A DNA stretch of 64,000 bases from Streptomyces sp. NBC_01298 (GTDB taxonomy: Bacteria > Actinomycetota > Actinomycetes > Streptomycetales > Streptomycetaceae), in the NCBI RefSeq assembly GCF_035978755.1, contig NZ_CP108414.1, forward strand, positions 7,626,001 to 7,690,000, read 5' to 3'. The position numbers were made by a program, and so were the translations under genes. Below the pieces are notes generated by a model. It had not been told where the DNA came from. It did no database searches and saw nothing but the letters and a program-made list of their open reading frames with translations. Below, piece by piece: positions 14,744 to 22,821 of this stretch (its first letter is position 1; every line of letters begins with the position of its first letter).

Positions 14744-16038
14744 CCGCCTCCCTCGACCACGTCAACGGCCGGCCCGTAGACACGTACACCGAGCCGCGGT
14801 TCGACCCTGTCGCCCTCGCCAAGGCCGAAGCGATCCGTACCCAGGCCGAGGCGGACGCCAACGCCGTGCGCATCAAGGCCGAGGGCGAGGCCAAGGCTGC
14901 CGAGATCGCGGCGCAGGTCGAGGCCGACAAGCAGCGGATCCTCAACGAGCGGGCCGCACTTCGGGTGGAAGCCGATAAGGCGGTCCACGAGAAGAAGATG
15001 GCCGAACTGCTCGCGGCTACGGCGAAGGTCAAGGCCGAGGCTGAAGAGACCGAAGCCGCAGCTGAGCGGAAGGTCCGCGACGAAGACGGGCGGGCCGTAG
15101 AAGAGCGCCGCACCGCAGCTGCCTGGAAGTGGTCGGCCCGCGGCATCTACCTCATCAGCCTGATCATCGCCCTGCCGCTCCAGCTCATGGCCTTCTACAG
15201 CGACGACAAGCCGTTCATGGTCGCCGCCCCGCTGCTCCTCGAAGGCCTTGCCCTGGTCCTCGCCCTCGGTGGCGCCTGGGCCATTGCCCACCGCCGGGAC
15301 GTCCGCCCCTACCGCATCGGCATCATGGCCGCCGCCCATATCGCAGCCGCCGTCAACCTGTGGCACGGCAACACCGACCCGACCATCGGAATCGAGGCGG
15401 GCATCGTCGGCGCCCTCGCGTCCCTCGGCGGTCCGGTCGTCCTCATGGCCTACGAGCACGGCATCGCGCAGAAGCGTGACGGCATCCCCTCCTGGCGTGA
15501 GCGCCGTGATGCAGCGAAGGCCGCCGCGACTGCGGCAAGGGAAGCGGCGAACCGAACCGCCGAGAAGAAGGCCGCCGAAGATCTCCGCGCCCAGGAGAAG
15601 CGAGCAGCGGAGCACTCCGCGATGGCCGAGCAGGAACGCAAGGACACCGACCGGCAGAAGGCCCACGCGAAGGTGTGGGACGTGGCTGAGGCCATGCGTT
15701 CGGCCCGCGGACTCCAGTTCGTCACCGACCAGATCTGGGGCGAAGCCTGGTACCGCGTCACCGGCTCCAAGGTGGTCGGAATCTGGCCCGAGCTGGAGGC
15801 CAGCAGCCGCGAAGCGCAGGCCCGAATGAAGGCCGCCTCAGCGGATGCTCCGCCGCAGGTCGAATCCCAAATGCCCCCGCGCTTCGTGAAGGGCTTCGAC
15901 GAGCTCGACGGACGTCGCAACAACGGCGGCACACCGCCCCGTCGAGTGCCCAACGACACCCCCCGCTACAGCATCGCCGCACGCGCCGCCGCCTCCCACT
16001 CCGCCCTCCAGAACACCGCCGTCGAGGAGCAGTCGTGA
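14740..16038 (+). CDS. Coiled-coil/4-TM membrane protein, SpdB/DUF2637-like
   Basis: A 432-residue protein. Residues 25-125 are a long charged coiled coil. Four membrane helices follow at about 134-152, 160-183, 191-208 and 218-238. A second charged helical region runs from 245 to 345. The membrane part (APLLLEGLALVLALGGAWAI, and GALASLGGPVVLMAYEHGI) has the layout of DUF2637/SpdB proteins of Streptomyces conjugative elements, which assist intramycelial spread. Its stop overlaps the GTG of the translocase gene. A partner role to the translocase at the membrane is inferred. Confidence 0.75.
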   Translation: MTASLDHVNGRPVDTYTEPRFDPVALAKAEAIRTQAEADANAVRIKAEGEAKAAEIAAQVEADKQRILNERAALRVEADKAVHEKKMAELLAATAKVKAEAEETEAAAERKVRDEDGRAVEERRTAAAWKWSARGIYLISLIIALPLQLMAFYSDDKPFMVAAPLLLEGLALVLALGGAWAIAHRRDVRPYRIGIMAAAHIAAAVNLWHGNTDPTIGIEAGIVGALASLGGPVVLMAYEHGIAQKRDGIPSWRERRDAAKAAATAAREAANRTAEKKAAEDLRAQEKRAAEHSAMAEQERKDTDRQKAHAKVWDVAEAMRSARGLQFVTDQIWGEAWYRVTGSKVVGIWPELEASSREAQARMKAASADAPPQVESQMPPRFVKGFDELDGRRNNGGTPPRRVPNDTPRYSIAARAAASHSALQNTAVEEQS

Positions 16039-18044
16039 GCATCGACACCACCCCCATCGACTGGGACCTGTCGAAGGTCATCCCCGGCCAGCTCGTCACC
16101 CCCGAGCCCGCCGACGACGAGGACGACATCGCGCCGGGCGTCCTCGAAGTTCGGCCCTCGCACCCGCTCGTCCTCCGCAAGGCCGGCGGCGCCGCAATGG
16201 TCGTCGCGGCGGTCACGGGCAAGGCCATCGGGATCACCGCCCGCGCCACCTTGGTTGGGTCGGTCTGGTTCGGCGCCGGCTTCAAGGCGGGCTGCGTCCT
16301 CGGCTGGCGCTACCTCCGCGCACACGATCACCAGGAAGTCCTCGGCGGCATGAAGTCCGGCACCGACTGGAACCGGGTCACGCAGACCCGCAAAGCCCGC
16401 TGGCGGTTCCTCGGCTGGGCAACGGTCGTCACGCCGATCGTCGACCTCCTTGGCTGGTGGGCGATCACCGCGTGGGCCGGCATCCCCGCCGACTACTCCT
16501 GGCCCATCCTCCCCGGCCTCGAAGTCGCCAGCGCAGTCACCGCCATAACCGCCTACGGGCGGTACCGCCTGCGGGCCCCCGACATCGCCCCCGGCCAGGT
16601 CGTCGCCGACATGGACAACCCCGAGTCCGACGAGCCCTACCCCCTCGCCTGGTGCGACTCCCCGGGCCGCGTCGAGGAGTGCGTCTCTCGCGCCCTGTAC
16701 GCCGAAGGCGTCGACACCCGCAGCGTCCGTTACCTCGGTGCCCACAGGTGGGGTCACGAGGTCGACATCGTTCTCAAGGGCTCCACCGCTGGCAAGGTCT
16801 CGGCGGTCGCCGACCAGCTCGACTCGCACTTCAACATCAAGAAGGGCGGGACGCTCATCGACCCCGACCCGAGCGAGTCCGCCCACATCACGCTCCGCCT
16901 CGTCACCGGCAACCCGTTCGCCGACATGCCCAAGCCCACCCCGCACCCGCCCAACAGTCTCGACATCTCCCACGTGCAGAACTACGGCCGCTGCATGGAC
17001 GGCGGCGCTCTCGACCTCGTCCTCGAAGGCGTCCGAACCCTGGTCATCGGCGTGTCCGGCGCAGCCAAAACCACCGGCGTCCTCCGCGACCTCGCCGAAG
17101 TCATCACCGCCTGCCACAACGCCATCGCCCTCGACCTCGACCCGGTCAAGGACGGCCTCCGCGAGTTTGAAGGTGTCATGGCCGCCCCGCCCATCCGCGG
17201 TACCAAGAACTGCGAGAAGTGGCTCGGCTACCTCGTGAAGATGGCCGAGGCCCGCAACCTGGTCCGTAACCGCCTGAACATGGGCGACACCTGGGTCGCC
17301 ACGTATGACCATCCCGCGATCTTCCCGATCGTCGACGAGTTCATCTACCTCAGCCAGAAGGGCAAGGAACTCTTCATTCAGCTGCTCCGCCTCGGCAAGC
17401 AGTCTGGGATCTACCCGATCGCCGCTGGTCAGGACGCCACCAGTGACGCCCTCGGCGACGCCATCGCCGACTCCTTCACCCTCCGCGTCATGCTCTCCTC
17501 CCGCGAGGAGGACATCCGGCTCGTCCTCGGCTCCGGCGCCAAGGCTGCAGGCTTCCGCCCCGACCGGCTCGAGCCCGCCCAGAACAAGGACCTCAAGAAC
17601 GACGCCGGCCAGTCGTACATCAAGGGCGCAGGGCTGACTCGCCCGCTGCTCTACGGATGGAACGAGCACAGCAACCAGAACATCAAGATGGCCGTCGCCG
17701 ACCGCAAGGCGGCAGGGCGGCCCTGGTTCGACCGGGACACCCTGGCTGCGGCCGGGCTCCTGAAGCTCGTCCACGGCGGAGCGACGGCGGACGCCAGCGA
17801 CGCCAATGTGATCGCGGACGCCATCTCGGTCATGGCCGACGCCGACGTCGACAGGATGCGCACCGAGACTCTCGTCGAGGCGCTCGCCGGGTACAGCTCG
17901 GACGCGTATGGCGAACTCGACGCCTCAGGGCTGCGGAAGATGCTCCGCGAGGCCGGAGCGGACGCGCCGGTCACCCTCGGGGATCTGGATGGCCTGAAGA
18001 ACCCGCGCGGCTACAAGGTCGAAACGCTGACCGCTTTGCTCTAG
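16035..18044 (+). CDS. FtsK/SpoIIIE/TraB-like DNA translocase
   Basis: A 669-residue protein with GTG start. Residues 50-90 and 125-175 contain hydrophobic segments likely to sit in the membrane. The motor domain begins about 320. The P-loop reads GVSGAAKTT (339-347), with Ala where the glycine before Lys is expected. Walker B is IFPIVDEF (about 431). The C-terminal 80 residues form a small helical domain that could recognise DNA like the FtsK gamma domain. In Streptomyces plasmids TraB alone moves double-stranded DNA between cells; a phage copy could serve DNA spread in hyphae, or handling of an extrachromosomal prophage. Motor identity is well supported, the role is not. Confidence 0.85.
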   Translation: MSIDTTPIDWDLSKVIPGQLVTPEPADDEDDIAPGVLEVRPSHPLVLRKAGGAAMVVAAVTGKAIGITARATLVGSVWFGAGFKAGCVLGWRYLRAHDHQEVLGGMKSGTDWNRVTQTRKARWRFLGWATVVTPIVDLLGWWAITAWAGIPADYSWPILPGLEVASAVTAITAYGRYRLRAPDIAPGQVVADMDNPESDEPYPLAWCDSPGRVEECVSRALYAEGVDTRSVRYLGAHRWGHEVDIVLKGSTAGKVSAVADQLDSHFNIKKGGTLIDPDPSESAHITLRLVTGNPFADMPKPTPHPPNSLDISHVQNYGRCMDGGALDLVLEGVRTLVIGVSGAAKTTGVLRDLAEVITACHNAIALDLDPVKDGLREFEGVMAAPPIRGTKNCEKWLGYLVKMAEARNLVRNRLNMGDTWVATYDHPAIFPIVDEFIYLSQKGKELFIQLLRLGKQSGIYPIAAGQDATSDALGDAIADSFTLRVMLSSREEDIRLVLGSGAKAAGFRPDRLEPAQNKDLKNDAGQSYIKGAGLTRPLLYGWNEHSNQNIKMAVADRKAAGRPWFDRDTLAAAGLLKLVHGGATADASDANVIADAISVMADADVDRMRTETLVEALAGYSSDAYGELDASGLRKMLREAGADAPVTLGDLDGLKNPRGYKVETLTALL

Positions 18045-18054
18045 TTCGTCCACT

Positions 18055-18204
18055 GCTCAAGAGCCGCTCACGGCTGCTCAACCGCAGGTCAGAGCTGCGC
18101 AACCCACTGCTCACGCCGCCGCTCACTGGATCGGTGAGCACCTCCTGAGCGGCAGCCTGAGCACCTCTGACCTGCGACGGAGCAGGCTTGAGCGCCTGCT
18201 GAGC
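18055..18204. repeat. Symmetric array of ten GCTCA/TGAGC pentamers
   Basis: Five GCTCA copies start at 18055, 18066, 18076, 18109 and 18121. Five copies of the complement TGAGC start at 18135, 18146, 18158, 18189 and 18200. Orientation flips at about 18130, where GCTCAC and GTGAGC flank a 7-base centre. Spacing is mostly 10-12 bases, about one helical turn. A perfect 12-bp inverted repeat, CGCAGGTCAGAG (18083-18094) and CTCTGACCTGCG (18165-18176), fills the larger gaps symmetrically. The array lies immediately downstream of the translocase gene, where Streptomyces plasmids keep their clt transfer locus. It may be a clt/TRS-like loading site, a partition site, or an operator. Confidence 0.8.
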
Positions 18205-18216
18205 ACCTCGTATACC
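18188..18216 (+). promoter_or_regulatory. Promoter at the right edge of the pentamer array
   Basis: TTGAGC (18188-18193), 17-base spacer, TATACC (18211-18216), facing the gene at 18250. The -35 box is itself one of the TGAGC repeats, so proteins binding the array would compete with RNA polymerase. Confidence 0.6.
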
Positions 18217-18249
18217 ACCACATAAGCCGCCCGACGAGGGGGAGCGATC

Positions 18250-19011
18250 ATGCCCACCAAGACCACCCCGAAGAAGCCCACCACCCGCAAGCGGACCACC
18301 GCCCGACGCAAGAAGCTCGGCGCCCGCAAGCCGATCGCCCGCACCCCCAAGACCGGCAGCCTCGTCGACCGGGCCGGCGTCTGGATGGCCATTCGGCTCG
18401 CCACCCACGCCCAGGAGTACATGGCCACCACGGTCTCCCGCAAAGACGCCGCGATCCTCCGCATCACGCACGCGGGCTGTCCCACCTGCCACGGCAACGG
18501 ACAGATCTTCACCAAGGGGAAAGACGGATCCTTCACTGGCTCCAAGCCCTGCCCGGCCAAGCCCAAGACGCAGAAGGTGTCCCGCTTCAAGGTCGCCATC
18601 GCCGCCCGCTTCGGCACCGACCGATCCACCGGCCTCATCGGCTGGACCTGCCCCTGCGGCAGCAAAGAGAAGCCCCGCTACCGCGACGCCAAGGTCGCCA
18701 CCAAAGCGCTCCGCGCCCACGAGACCAAGAAGCACGGCGGCAAGAGCGTCGGCGGCGCCTGGTACGCCCAAGTCACCGAAGAGGCGGCCCTGCAGCCGTC
18801 CGTGCCCCCGCCAGCCACATCCCCGAAAGGAAGCCCCATGAAGAAGCACTCGCTGGACACGTCCGCAGGCAACGATGCCGCCGCTGCCCGAGCCGACCAG
18901 TACGCGGAGGAAGCCCGTTCAGCTGGCAACGCCGACGACGTCGAGATGTACGAGGGCTTCGCCCGAGAGGCCCGGCGCGTAGCCAGCAGCCTCGCCGCCA
19001 AGGGCGAGTGA
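18250..19011 (+). CDS. Basic protein with DnaJ-like zinc motif
   Basis: A 253-residue protein with binding site GAGGGGG. The first 35 residues are extremely Lys/Arg rich (possible DNA contact). Residues about 77-102 hold CPTCHGNGQIF and a later CP, resembling a DnaJ zinc module. A second pair, CPCG, is at about 139. The C-terminal 57 residues could be a separate small protein: an ATG at 18838 is preceded by GAAAGGAAG. First gene after the pentamer array. Function unknown; nucleic-acid binding likely from composition. Confidence 0.7.
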   Translation: MPTKTTPKKPTTRKRTTARRKKLGARKPIARTPKTGSLVDRAGVWMAIRLATHAQEYMATTVSRKDAAILRITHAGCPTCHGNGQIFTKGKDGSFTGSKPCPAKPKTQKVSRFKVAIAARFGTDRSTGLIGWTCPCGSKEKPRYRDAKVATKALRAHETKKHGGKSVGGAWYAQVTEEAALQPSVPPPATSPKGSPMKKHSLDTSAGNDAAAARADQYAEEARSAGNADDVEMYEGFAREARRVASSLAAKGE

Positions 19012-19487
19012 TGTCGCGGCCCACCGCCGAGCCGCGGACCATCAGCGCGCCGCCGGTGGGCCGCCCCCTCACCTTCGATGAGCGTCTCGCATTGTCTCCG
19101 CTGGCCATGGATGTGCGCCTGGACAGCGCCGGCGTCCAGTACGACGTCCGGACCGCGGGCATCGAGATCCCCGAGATCCTTGTCGACCCACTCCCTGCCG
19201 CTGCCCCCGCGGCCCGGCCGGGCACCGTCGACGCGGTGTTCGCCGAGGCGGCCCGGCTGATCCGCACCCGCGGCTGGATCCGCGGCTACGTCGGCCATGC
19301 TGGCGTCGGATACTGCGTGATCGGCGCCATCCGAGTCGCAGCAGGCGGATCGGGGCGACTTGCAGACGAAGCATGCGACGCGCTCTTCGACCGGATCCGC
19401 GCCGAAGCGCCCGACACCCTGTCAGCCGGCGCGTGGAACGACGCCCAGTCCGGGCCGGGGCCTGTGATCCGAATGCTGGGCGCCTGA
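19011..19487 (+). CDS. DUF6197-like protein
   Basis: A 158-residue protein starting at the ATG that overlaps the previous TGA; a GTG one codon earlier (19008) is also possible. The C-terminal half (FAEAARLIRTRGWIRGYVGH, YCVIGAIRVAAGG, ending in AWNDAQ) matches the pattern of DUF6197 proteins common in actinobacteria and their phages. Function unknown. Confidence 0.7.
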   Translation: MSRPTAEPRTISAPPVGRPLTFDERLALSPLAMDVRLDSAGVQYDVRTAGIEIPEILVDPLPAAAPAARPGTVDAVFAEAARLIRTRGWIRGYVGHAGVGYCVIGAIRVAAGGSGRLADEACDALFDRIRAEAPDTLSAGAWNDAQSGPGPVIRMLGA

Positions 19488-19503
19488 CCCCAAGGAGGCT
19501 GCG

Positions 19504-19692
19504 ATGTTCCAAGCAGGCCAGCGAGTGCTGATCGTCAGGTGCGAAGACGACCCGCGCGCTGTAGGTCGGACCGGCCGAATAGTGGACGAGGCCCAGCCCG
19601 GACCACTCACCGGGGGACGCTGGACAGTCGACCGGATCGGACTGCTCATCGCGCCGGCCCTCTGTCACAGCCACGAGATACAGCCCACCTGA
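19504..19692 (+). CDS. Small beta-barrel-like phage protein
   Basis: A 62-residue protein with a strong AAGGAGG site. The sequence (FQAGQRVLIVRCEDDPRAVG, GRTGRIVDE) looks like a KOW/SH3-type small barrel. Function unknown. Confidence 0.6.
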   Translation: MFQAGQRVLIVRCEDDPRAVGRTGRIVDEAQPGPLTGGRWTVDRIGLLIAPALCHSHEIQPT

Positions 19693-19693
19693 C

Positions 19694-19894
19694 CTACCGC
19701 CCGACCAGGCCCTCGCCACCCGCGGGGGCCTCCGGCGTTGGTACGGCCCGCGCGACCCAGCGGGTACCGCCCACCTGCGCCGGCCGGAGCGTCACCGTCA
19801 CCTCTACGCCGAACTGCTGGAGCAGGGCGAGCAAGGCCAAGGCCTCCGCGCATTCGTGTGCTGAGTCAGCTGCGATGCCGAAGGAGACGCCCAT
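19694..19894 (-). CDS. Possible small reverse-strand gene
   Basis: A 66-residue frame with plausible protein composition (MGVSFGIAADSAHECAEALA) and a final TAG. No clear ribosome binding site precedes it and no family is recognised. The + strand here (19693-19968) shows no convincing gene, so this is the best candidate for the gap. It may be a moron. Confidence 0.4.
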   Translation of the reverse strand: MGVSFGIAADSAHECAEALALLALLQQFGVEVTVTLRPAQVGGTRWVARAVPTPEAPAGGEGLVGR

Positions 19895-19968
19895 GGGGGC
19901 AGTGTGGCGGAGCTCCGGGTGTGGCGCAGGCCATCCGAACTGTCAGTACCTCAAAGGAGAATTGGCAG

Positions 19969-20571
19969 ATGAGCCAAGGGAAACCGTTCATACCGCAACA
20001 CGACCGGCGGCTGACCCAGGCCGCCTGGAACAAGTACCTCAAGCACATCCCGCCCGGCGACCCGGCGAAGCTGATGATTCTCGGCATCTTCAGGGAGTAC
20101 GAACTCGGCGGCATCGAGGTCAACGAAGAGACTGTGGCAATGGCAGTGAAGCTCGGCCGCGTTCGGCATCAACGCAACGTAGAAGAGCGGGCCGAGCGTG
20201 CGCGTCGCGAGGCTGAAGGGCGTCGCGTGGTCGAGACGTTCCGGAAGCTGCTCGACGATCACCCCGGCGGAATTGTCTACTACCTTCGCCGCGGCGACCT
20301 GCTGAAGATCGGCACGACCACTCGGTATGACGCGCGGATGCGGGCCCTCAGGCCTGACGAAGTACTGGCCGTCGAGCCAGGCAGCTACGCACTGGAACAC
20401 CAGCGGCATCGCGAGTTCGAGGCCTGCCAGTGGAGCCGCGGCAGCGAGTACTTCCACATGAGCGCCGAACTCAAGGCGCACGTTCTGCAACTACGCTCCC
20501 AGCACGGCATTCCCGACCAGAGCGTCGTCACCGTGACGGATGGTCGCCGGGTACTAGATGACCCGAATTAG
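19969..20571 (+). CDS. GIY-YIG / Mug113-type nuclease-like protein
   Basis: A 200-residue protein with ribosome binding site AAAGGAGA. The C-terminal half carries a GIY-YIG-like core of the T5orf172/Mug113 type: GGIVYYLRRGDLLKIGTTTR, YDARMRAL, then HREFEACQWSRGSEYFHMS. The N-terminal half is helical and charged. Members are thought to cut or bind DNA. It is the last gene before the promoter-terminator leader of the next operon. A second GIY-YIG-like protein is at 10556. Confidence 0.75.
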   Translation: MSQGKPFIPQHDRRLTQAAWNKYLKHIPPGDPAKLMILGIFREYELGGIEVNEETVAMAVKLGRVRHQRNVEERAERARREAEGRRVVETFRKLLDDHPGGIVYYLRRGDLLKIGTTTRYDARMRALRPDEVLAVEPGSYALEHQRHREFEACQWSRGSEYFHMSAELKAHVLQLRSQHGIPDQSVVTVTDGRRVLDDPN

Positions 20572-20600
20572 TTGACCATGGCCGAAAGCGAGCGTAGCGT
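20572..20600 (+). promoter_or_regulatory. Promoter of the tail-fibre/late operon leader
   Basis: TTGACC (20572-20577), 17-base spacer, TAGCGT (20595-20600), matching the Streptomyces vegetative consensus. It starts at the first base after the stop codon of the upstream gene. Confidence 0.65.
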
Positions 20601-20626
20601 GTGCTTGCATTGACTTCGATGTCTCC

Positions 20627-20659
20627 AAGGGCCACCCCGGCGGGTGGCCCTTTGTGTTT
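20627..20659 (+). terminator. Intrinsic terminator in the operon leader
   Basis: GGGCCACCC (20629-20637) and GGGTGGCCC (20642-20650) form a perfect stem with a 4-base loop, extended by flanking AA/TT and followed by TTTGTGTTT. It lies about 20 bases after the expected transcription start and before the ribosome binding site of the next gene. Confidence 0.75.
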
Positions 20660-20672
20660 CCCGGAGGTGGTC

Positions 20673-20906
20673 ATGGATTCTCAACTCGGCCTCGTCCCCG
20701 AGGATCTCGCCGCCTACTACACAGGTCGGCCCGCCTCCACCATTCGACGCTGGGCCGCCGAGGGGCGTATTCAGCGGTACGGCAGCGGACGAGGCAAGGT
20801 CCGCTACAGCGTCTTCGAGCTCCCACACAAGACGGTGGACGACTGGACAGGCGAAGTCACCGTCGGCGAGGCGCCTCCACTGCCCGCTGAAGCGCGAGCC
20901 GCTTAA
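20673..20906 (+). CDS. MerR/HTH_17-type DNA-binding protein
   Basis: A 77-residue protein with binding site [29 protein letters not shown] followed by [15 protein letters not shown] is a MerR-like winged helix of the excisionase/HTH_17 type. It could regulate transcription, act as an excisionase-like factor, or be a DNA-binding packaging/late regulator. Expressed just after the promoter-terminator leader, so it may control the late operon. That is inference. Confidence 0.75.
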   Translation: MDSQLGLVPEDLAAYYTGRPASTIRRWAAEGRIQRYGSGRGKVRYSVFELPHKTVDDWTGEVTVGEAPPLPAEARAA

Positions 20907-20921
20907 CCCCCAAGACGGGTA

Positions 20922-20988
20922 CGCCGCCGGCAGCCGATGGCCGTCGGCCGATGCTGGCCAGCACCGGTTCAAATCCGGAACGGCGGCG
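20922..20988 (+). other. tRNA-like structure with a shrunken anticodon arm
   Basis: A 7-bp acceptor-like stem CGCCGCC (20922-20928) / GGCGGCG (20982-20988), a D-like arm GCCGA/TCGGC (933-937 / 944-948 of 20 kb), and a T-like arm CCGG-TTCAAAT-CCGG (20964-20978) are all present. The central arm is only TGCT-GGCC-AGCA with no 7-base anticodon loop. The 3' end lacks encoded CCA. It is probably a decayed tRNA or a tRNA mimic, not a working tRNA gene. Confidence 0.5.
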
Positions 20989-21027
20989 CTACCTGAACGC
21001 CTGATTCGCCTGACGAGGAGGTGCCCC

Positions 21028-22812
21028 ATGGCCTTTCCCGCAGGCACCCCCGTCGTCACGTTCACCGGCACCCTCCCGTCGGCTGTCGCGGGCACCCCGT
21101 TCAAAGGCAAGGTCGTCCTCAAGCCCTCGGCGCGGCTCATCGACGCAGGCCGGAACGCCGTCTACACAGGTGGCGGCCCTGTCGTCCTCGATGACGCGGC
21201 CCACTTCAGCGTGCAGATCCTGCCGTGCGATGCAGCCGGCATCGAACCCGCCGGCTGGCGTTGGTGGGTAGACGTTCAGCCCACCCGCGGCCAGCGATAC
21301 GGCTTCTGGGCCAACATCACAGGCACCGGAACAGTGGACCTCGCCGACCTCACGCCCGTCCCGGCACCCGGAGGTGGCTCTGGCAGCGGCGGAGTCGGCC
21401 CTGCCGGCCCCACGGGACCTCAGGGTCCTGCTGGCCCGACCGGCGCCACCGGCCCCGCGGGCGCGAAGGGAGACACCGGCGACACCGGACCTGCTGGAGC
21501 GGCCGGAGCCACTGGCGCGACCGGACCTGCGGGCGCAGACGGAGCCGACGGCGAGGACGGCGAGCCCGGCCCCCAGGGCGACCCCGGGACTACCGGCGCG
21601 ACCGGAGCAACAGGCCCGGCAGGGCCCCAGGGCGATCCCGGGCCCGCGGGTGCCACTGGGGCGACTGGAGCCCAGGGCCCGCAGGGCGACGTTGGGGCCG
21701 CGGGCGCGGCCGGAGCCGCAGGGGCCGCAGGAGCCGCCGGAGCAACGGGAGCGACAGGCCCGCAGGGTGCGATGGGCGCGTCCGGGACCGTCATTACGGT
21801 GACGCAGGCCCGCATCACGGACGGGGCGACCACCGACCTGGCGACCTCATCGCCTTGGATCATCGCCACAAGCTCAGTAGGTACGCCGCTCCAGTGCAGC
21901 ATCCCAGCGGCGGCCGGCGACCGGATCCGAGTGCACCTGTCGATGATGTACGTCGGCGCACACTTCCTCGACCTCGCCCTCCTGACGAGCGCCGGGGCCA
22001 TCTCCGAGTACGGGGCATCCGGCACGTCCTCGCCGCTCGCGGAGGGGGCGCCGGAGTTCTACCCGTCGCTGTCGTTCTCGAAGGCCACCAGCGCCGTCAT
22101 GTTCACCGTGTCGGGCAGCCACATCAACGCCGGGGCCGCGACGATCGCTCTCGTCCACAGCGGCACGAGCTCCGGCAAGGTGTACGCGAACAGCGTCTAC
22201 CCCTGGCGGATGCTGCTGGAGAACATCGGTCCGGTCGGCGGCGTTGCGGCCAGCACCCGGCCACCGAGCCCGGCGGAGCAGAACCTGCTGGCCTGGACCG
22301 GAGACCCGAACGATGCCGGCCACGTCACCGCGCAGTCCGCTGGCGGCGTTGCGGGCCGGATCACCCTGGTACGGATCCCGATCCGGGAACAGATCACCTG
22401 GTCGAACGTGTGGATGGGCCTGTCCGGTATCGACGCGGGGGCCAGCCTTGCGAACTGCTTCGTGGGCGTCTACGACTCGGCCGGCACGCTGAAGGCGACG
22501 TCTGCGGACATCTCTTCACTGCTGATGGCCAACGCCATCGCGAAGGCATTCCCGTTGGCGAGTCCATTCACGGCGGCGCCGGGCTTCTACTACATCGCGC
22601 TACTCCTCAACGGCACGTGGACGACGAACTCCCTGACCCTCAAAGCCACGGGCGCCGGTATCTCCGTCAACGCGGGTCTCGCCGCCGGGGCGCTGCGCTT
22701 CTCGAACATGCTCACGTCCCAGACGTCGCTACCGGGCTCGCTCACTCTGTCCTCGCAGACCACCACGATCATCAACACGGGTTGGGCCAGCCAGTGGTAC
22801 GGCGTCAGCTAA
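21028..22812 (+). CDS. Collagen-like tail fibre protein
   Basis: A 594-residue protein, start ATG 21028 after GAGGAGGTG. The N-terminal about 115 residues form a beta-rich base ([20 protein letters not shown]). A Gly-X-Y collagen-like run spans about residues 120-250. The C-terminal 340 residues are beta-rich globular and likely bind the receptor. Phage collagen-like fibres trimerise through the repeat. It lies upstream of the terminase block, far from the other tail genes, as in some actinophages. Confidence 0.8.
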   Translation: MAFPAGTPVVTFTGTLPSAVAGTPFKGKVVLKPSARLIDAGRNAVYTGGGPVVLDDAAHFSVQILPCDAAGIEPAGWRWWVDVQPTRGQRYGFWANITGTGTVDLADLTPVPAPGGGSGSGGVGPAGPTGPQGPAGPTGATGPAGAKGDTGDTGPAGAAGATGATGPAGADGADGEDGEPGPQGDPGTTGATGATGPAGPQGDPGPAGATGATGAQGPQGDVGAAGAAGAAGAAGAAGATGATGPQGAMGASGTVITVTQARITDGATTDLATSSPWIIATSSVGTPLQCSIPAAAGDRIRVHLSMMYVGAHFLDLALLTSAGAISEYGASGTSSPLAEGAPEFYPSLSFSKATSAVMFTVSGSHINAGAATIALVHSGTSSGKVYANSVYPWRMLLENIGPVGGVAASTRPPSPAEQNLLAWTGDPNDAGHVTAQSAGGVAGRITLVRIPIREQITWSNVWMGLSGIDAGASLANCFVGVYDSAGTLKATSADISSLLMANAIAKAFPLASPFTAAPGFYYIALLLNGTWTTNSLTLKATGAGISVNAGLAAGALRFSNMLTSQTSLPGSLTLSSQTTTIINTGWASQWYGVS

Positions 22813-22821
22813 AGGAGCACC

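Noticed and set aside
20922..20988. Functional tRNA gene
   Set aside because: No 7-base anticodon loop and no proper anticodon stem; kept only as a tRNA-like element.
21385..21790. Possible repeat array or CRISPR-like region
   Set aside because: The periodicity is 9 bases and encodes Gly-X-Y collagen repeats of a tail fibre; there are no spacers.
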